In this document: piece by piece, positions 63,458-64,000 of the stretch
Numbering within the stretch: position 1 is the first letter of the stretch
Layout of the letters: every line of letters begins with the position of its first letter
Notes under the pieces: generated by a model
What the model saw: the letters and a program-made list of their open reading frames with translations, nothing else
Told to the model about the DNA's origin: nothing
Databases searched by the model: none
Translations under genes and position numbers: made by a program
DNA from: Leeia speluncae
GTDB taxonomy: Bacteria > Pseudomonadota > Gammaproteobacteria > Burkholderiales > Leeiaceae
DNA length: 64,000 bases
Assembly (NCBI RefSeq): GCF_020564625.1
Contig: NZ_JAJBZT010000012.1
Coordinates: 50,111 to 114,110 of the forward strand
Direction of reading: 5' to 3'

Positions 63458-64000
63458 CCATTTTACCCAGCTAAAATCGTTGCAACTGTATGGCATGGCG
63501 GCCGCGTGGAGTGAGTTATATGCCGAGAAGCCACGACAGCCCCCGGCTCCGGAGGCTTGGTTGGCACGGCTGATTGAGGCCGAACAGCAAGACCGGCAAA
63601 CGCGGAGTCTGCGTTACCAGCTGAAGGCAGCGAAATTTCCGATCCATCGGGATCTGGCCGCATTTGACTGGACAGAAAGCTCATTGCCGCAAAGCCAGAT
63701 TGAGCAACTGGCCAGTTCGAGCTTTATGGAAACGGCACACAACCTGATCTTGGTAGGGGGAACTGGTACCGGCAAAACGCACTTGCCACGGCACTGGGTA
63801 TTGCTGCGATTCACCGAGGTAAACGGATACGCTTCTTCAACGCAATGGATCTGGTCAATCAGCTGGAGAAGGAAAAACAGATGGGCAAGGCAGGTAAAAA
63901 AGCATGGTGCGGATTACCGCCGTCAGTGGCGCAAGCTCCATTTAGGCATAGATGCAGAAACCCTGGAAATACGTGCGATGGAAGTCACTGACAATCGTAG
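63444..64000 (+). pseudogene. istB: Frameshifted IstB fused to IS5-type transposase fragment
   Basis: From ATG 63444 the IstB N-terminus (FTQLKSLQLYGMAAAWSELY) and Walker A GGTGTGKTH are normal. One G is missing just after (at about 63784), so the frame shifts; the lost frame would read LATALGIAAIHRGKRIRFFNAMDLVNQLE. From about 63893 the shifted frame becomes the C-terminal part of an IS5-family transposase (WRKLHLGIDAETLEIRAMEV) and stays open to the window end. Confidence 0.8.
63893..64000 (+). mobile_element. IS5-family transposase fragment truncating istB
   Basis: KKHGADYRRQWRKLHLGID and AMEVTDNR are typical of the catalytic region of IS5-type (IS5/IS903-like) transposases. The junction with istB sequence is near 63893-63905. 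The element runs out of the window. Confidence 0.65.

Overview
The window looks like part of an AT-rich betaproteobacterial-type secondary replicon (large plasmid or chromid). The main evidence is a parA-parB-repA cassette at about 28.2-32.4 kb. It has an array of replicon-specific 19-bp palindromes on its left and an iteron-type origin on its right. No rRNA, tRNA or ribosomal protein genes were seen. The species cannot be fixed from sequence alone.

Layout. (1) 0-13.5 kb: uptake and catabolism of a basic amino acid or a derivative of one. It has a histidine/arginine-type ABC importer, two periplasmic binding proteins, an aspartoacylase/succinylglutamate-desuccinylase-like amidohydrolase, an ornithine-cyclodeaminase-like enzyme, a PLP aminotransferase cut by the window edge, an agmatinase/arginase-family enzyme, a chemoreceptor, three GlxA-type AraC regulators and an Lrp regulator. 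(2) 13.6-23.5 kb: a probable quaternary-amine or phosphonate-like catabolic island. It has an HD-domain protein resembling the PhnZ/TmpB di-iron oxygenases, an XRE-cupin regulator, a flavodoxin-fold reductase, a betaine/aminoaldehyde-type aldehyde dehydrogenase, a ProU-like importer with two permeases, a DapA-family lyase and a FAD amine oxidoreductase. (3) 24-26.4 kb: an EamA exporter and AzlCD. (4) 26.4-36 kb: the replication and maintenance core. It has ParB-site array, parA, parB, repA, iterons, a tyrosine recombinase with a dif-like palindrome upstream, a small membrane protein and a Tus-family replication terminator protein. Three copies of a Ter-like 14-mer lie in the 0.8 kb before tus, one of them just ahead of its start codon. 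(5) 36-49.5 kb: accessory genes. It has hipBA, SMI1/KNR4, GST and histidine-kinase remnants, SDR/LysR, quinone oxidoreductase/LysR, RarD-like, a hipA-hipB pair in reversed order, IS30 debris and an intact IS481-family element. (6) 49.5-59.7 kb: lower halves of non-phosphorylative sugar-acid routes. One set is XylX-like dehydratase plus ketoglutarate-semialdehyde dehydrogenase next to an aminotransferase and Lrp. The other is a 2-keto-3-deoxy-fuconate-type dehydrogenase plus diketo-acid hydrolase. An orphan LivJ-like binding protein and a membrane protein follow. (7) 59.8-64 kb: higher-GC recent acquisitions, a third hipBA and a broken IS21 element fused to an IS5-type transposase fragment.

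How it fits together. The replication core is the most unusual part. Origin, candidate dimer-resolution site and a Tus/Ter-like fork trap lie within 4 kb, a compressed version of the E. coli terminus placed beside the origin. If the Ter-like sites work with E. coli polarity, the fork leaving rightwards would stop after about 2 kb and the replicon would be copied mostly in one direction. The catabolic islands are each paired with their own regulators, and candidate operators can be seen for several of them.
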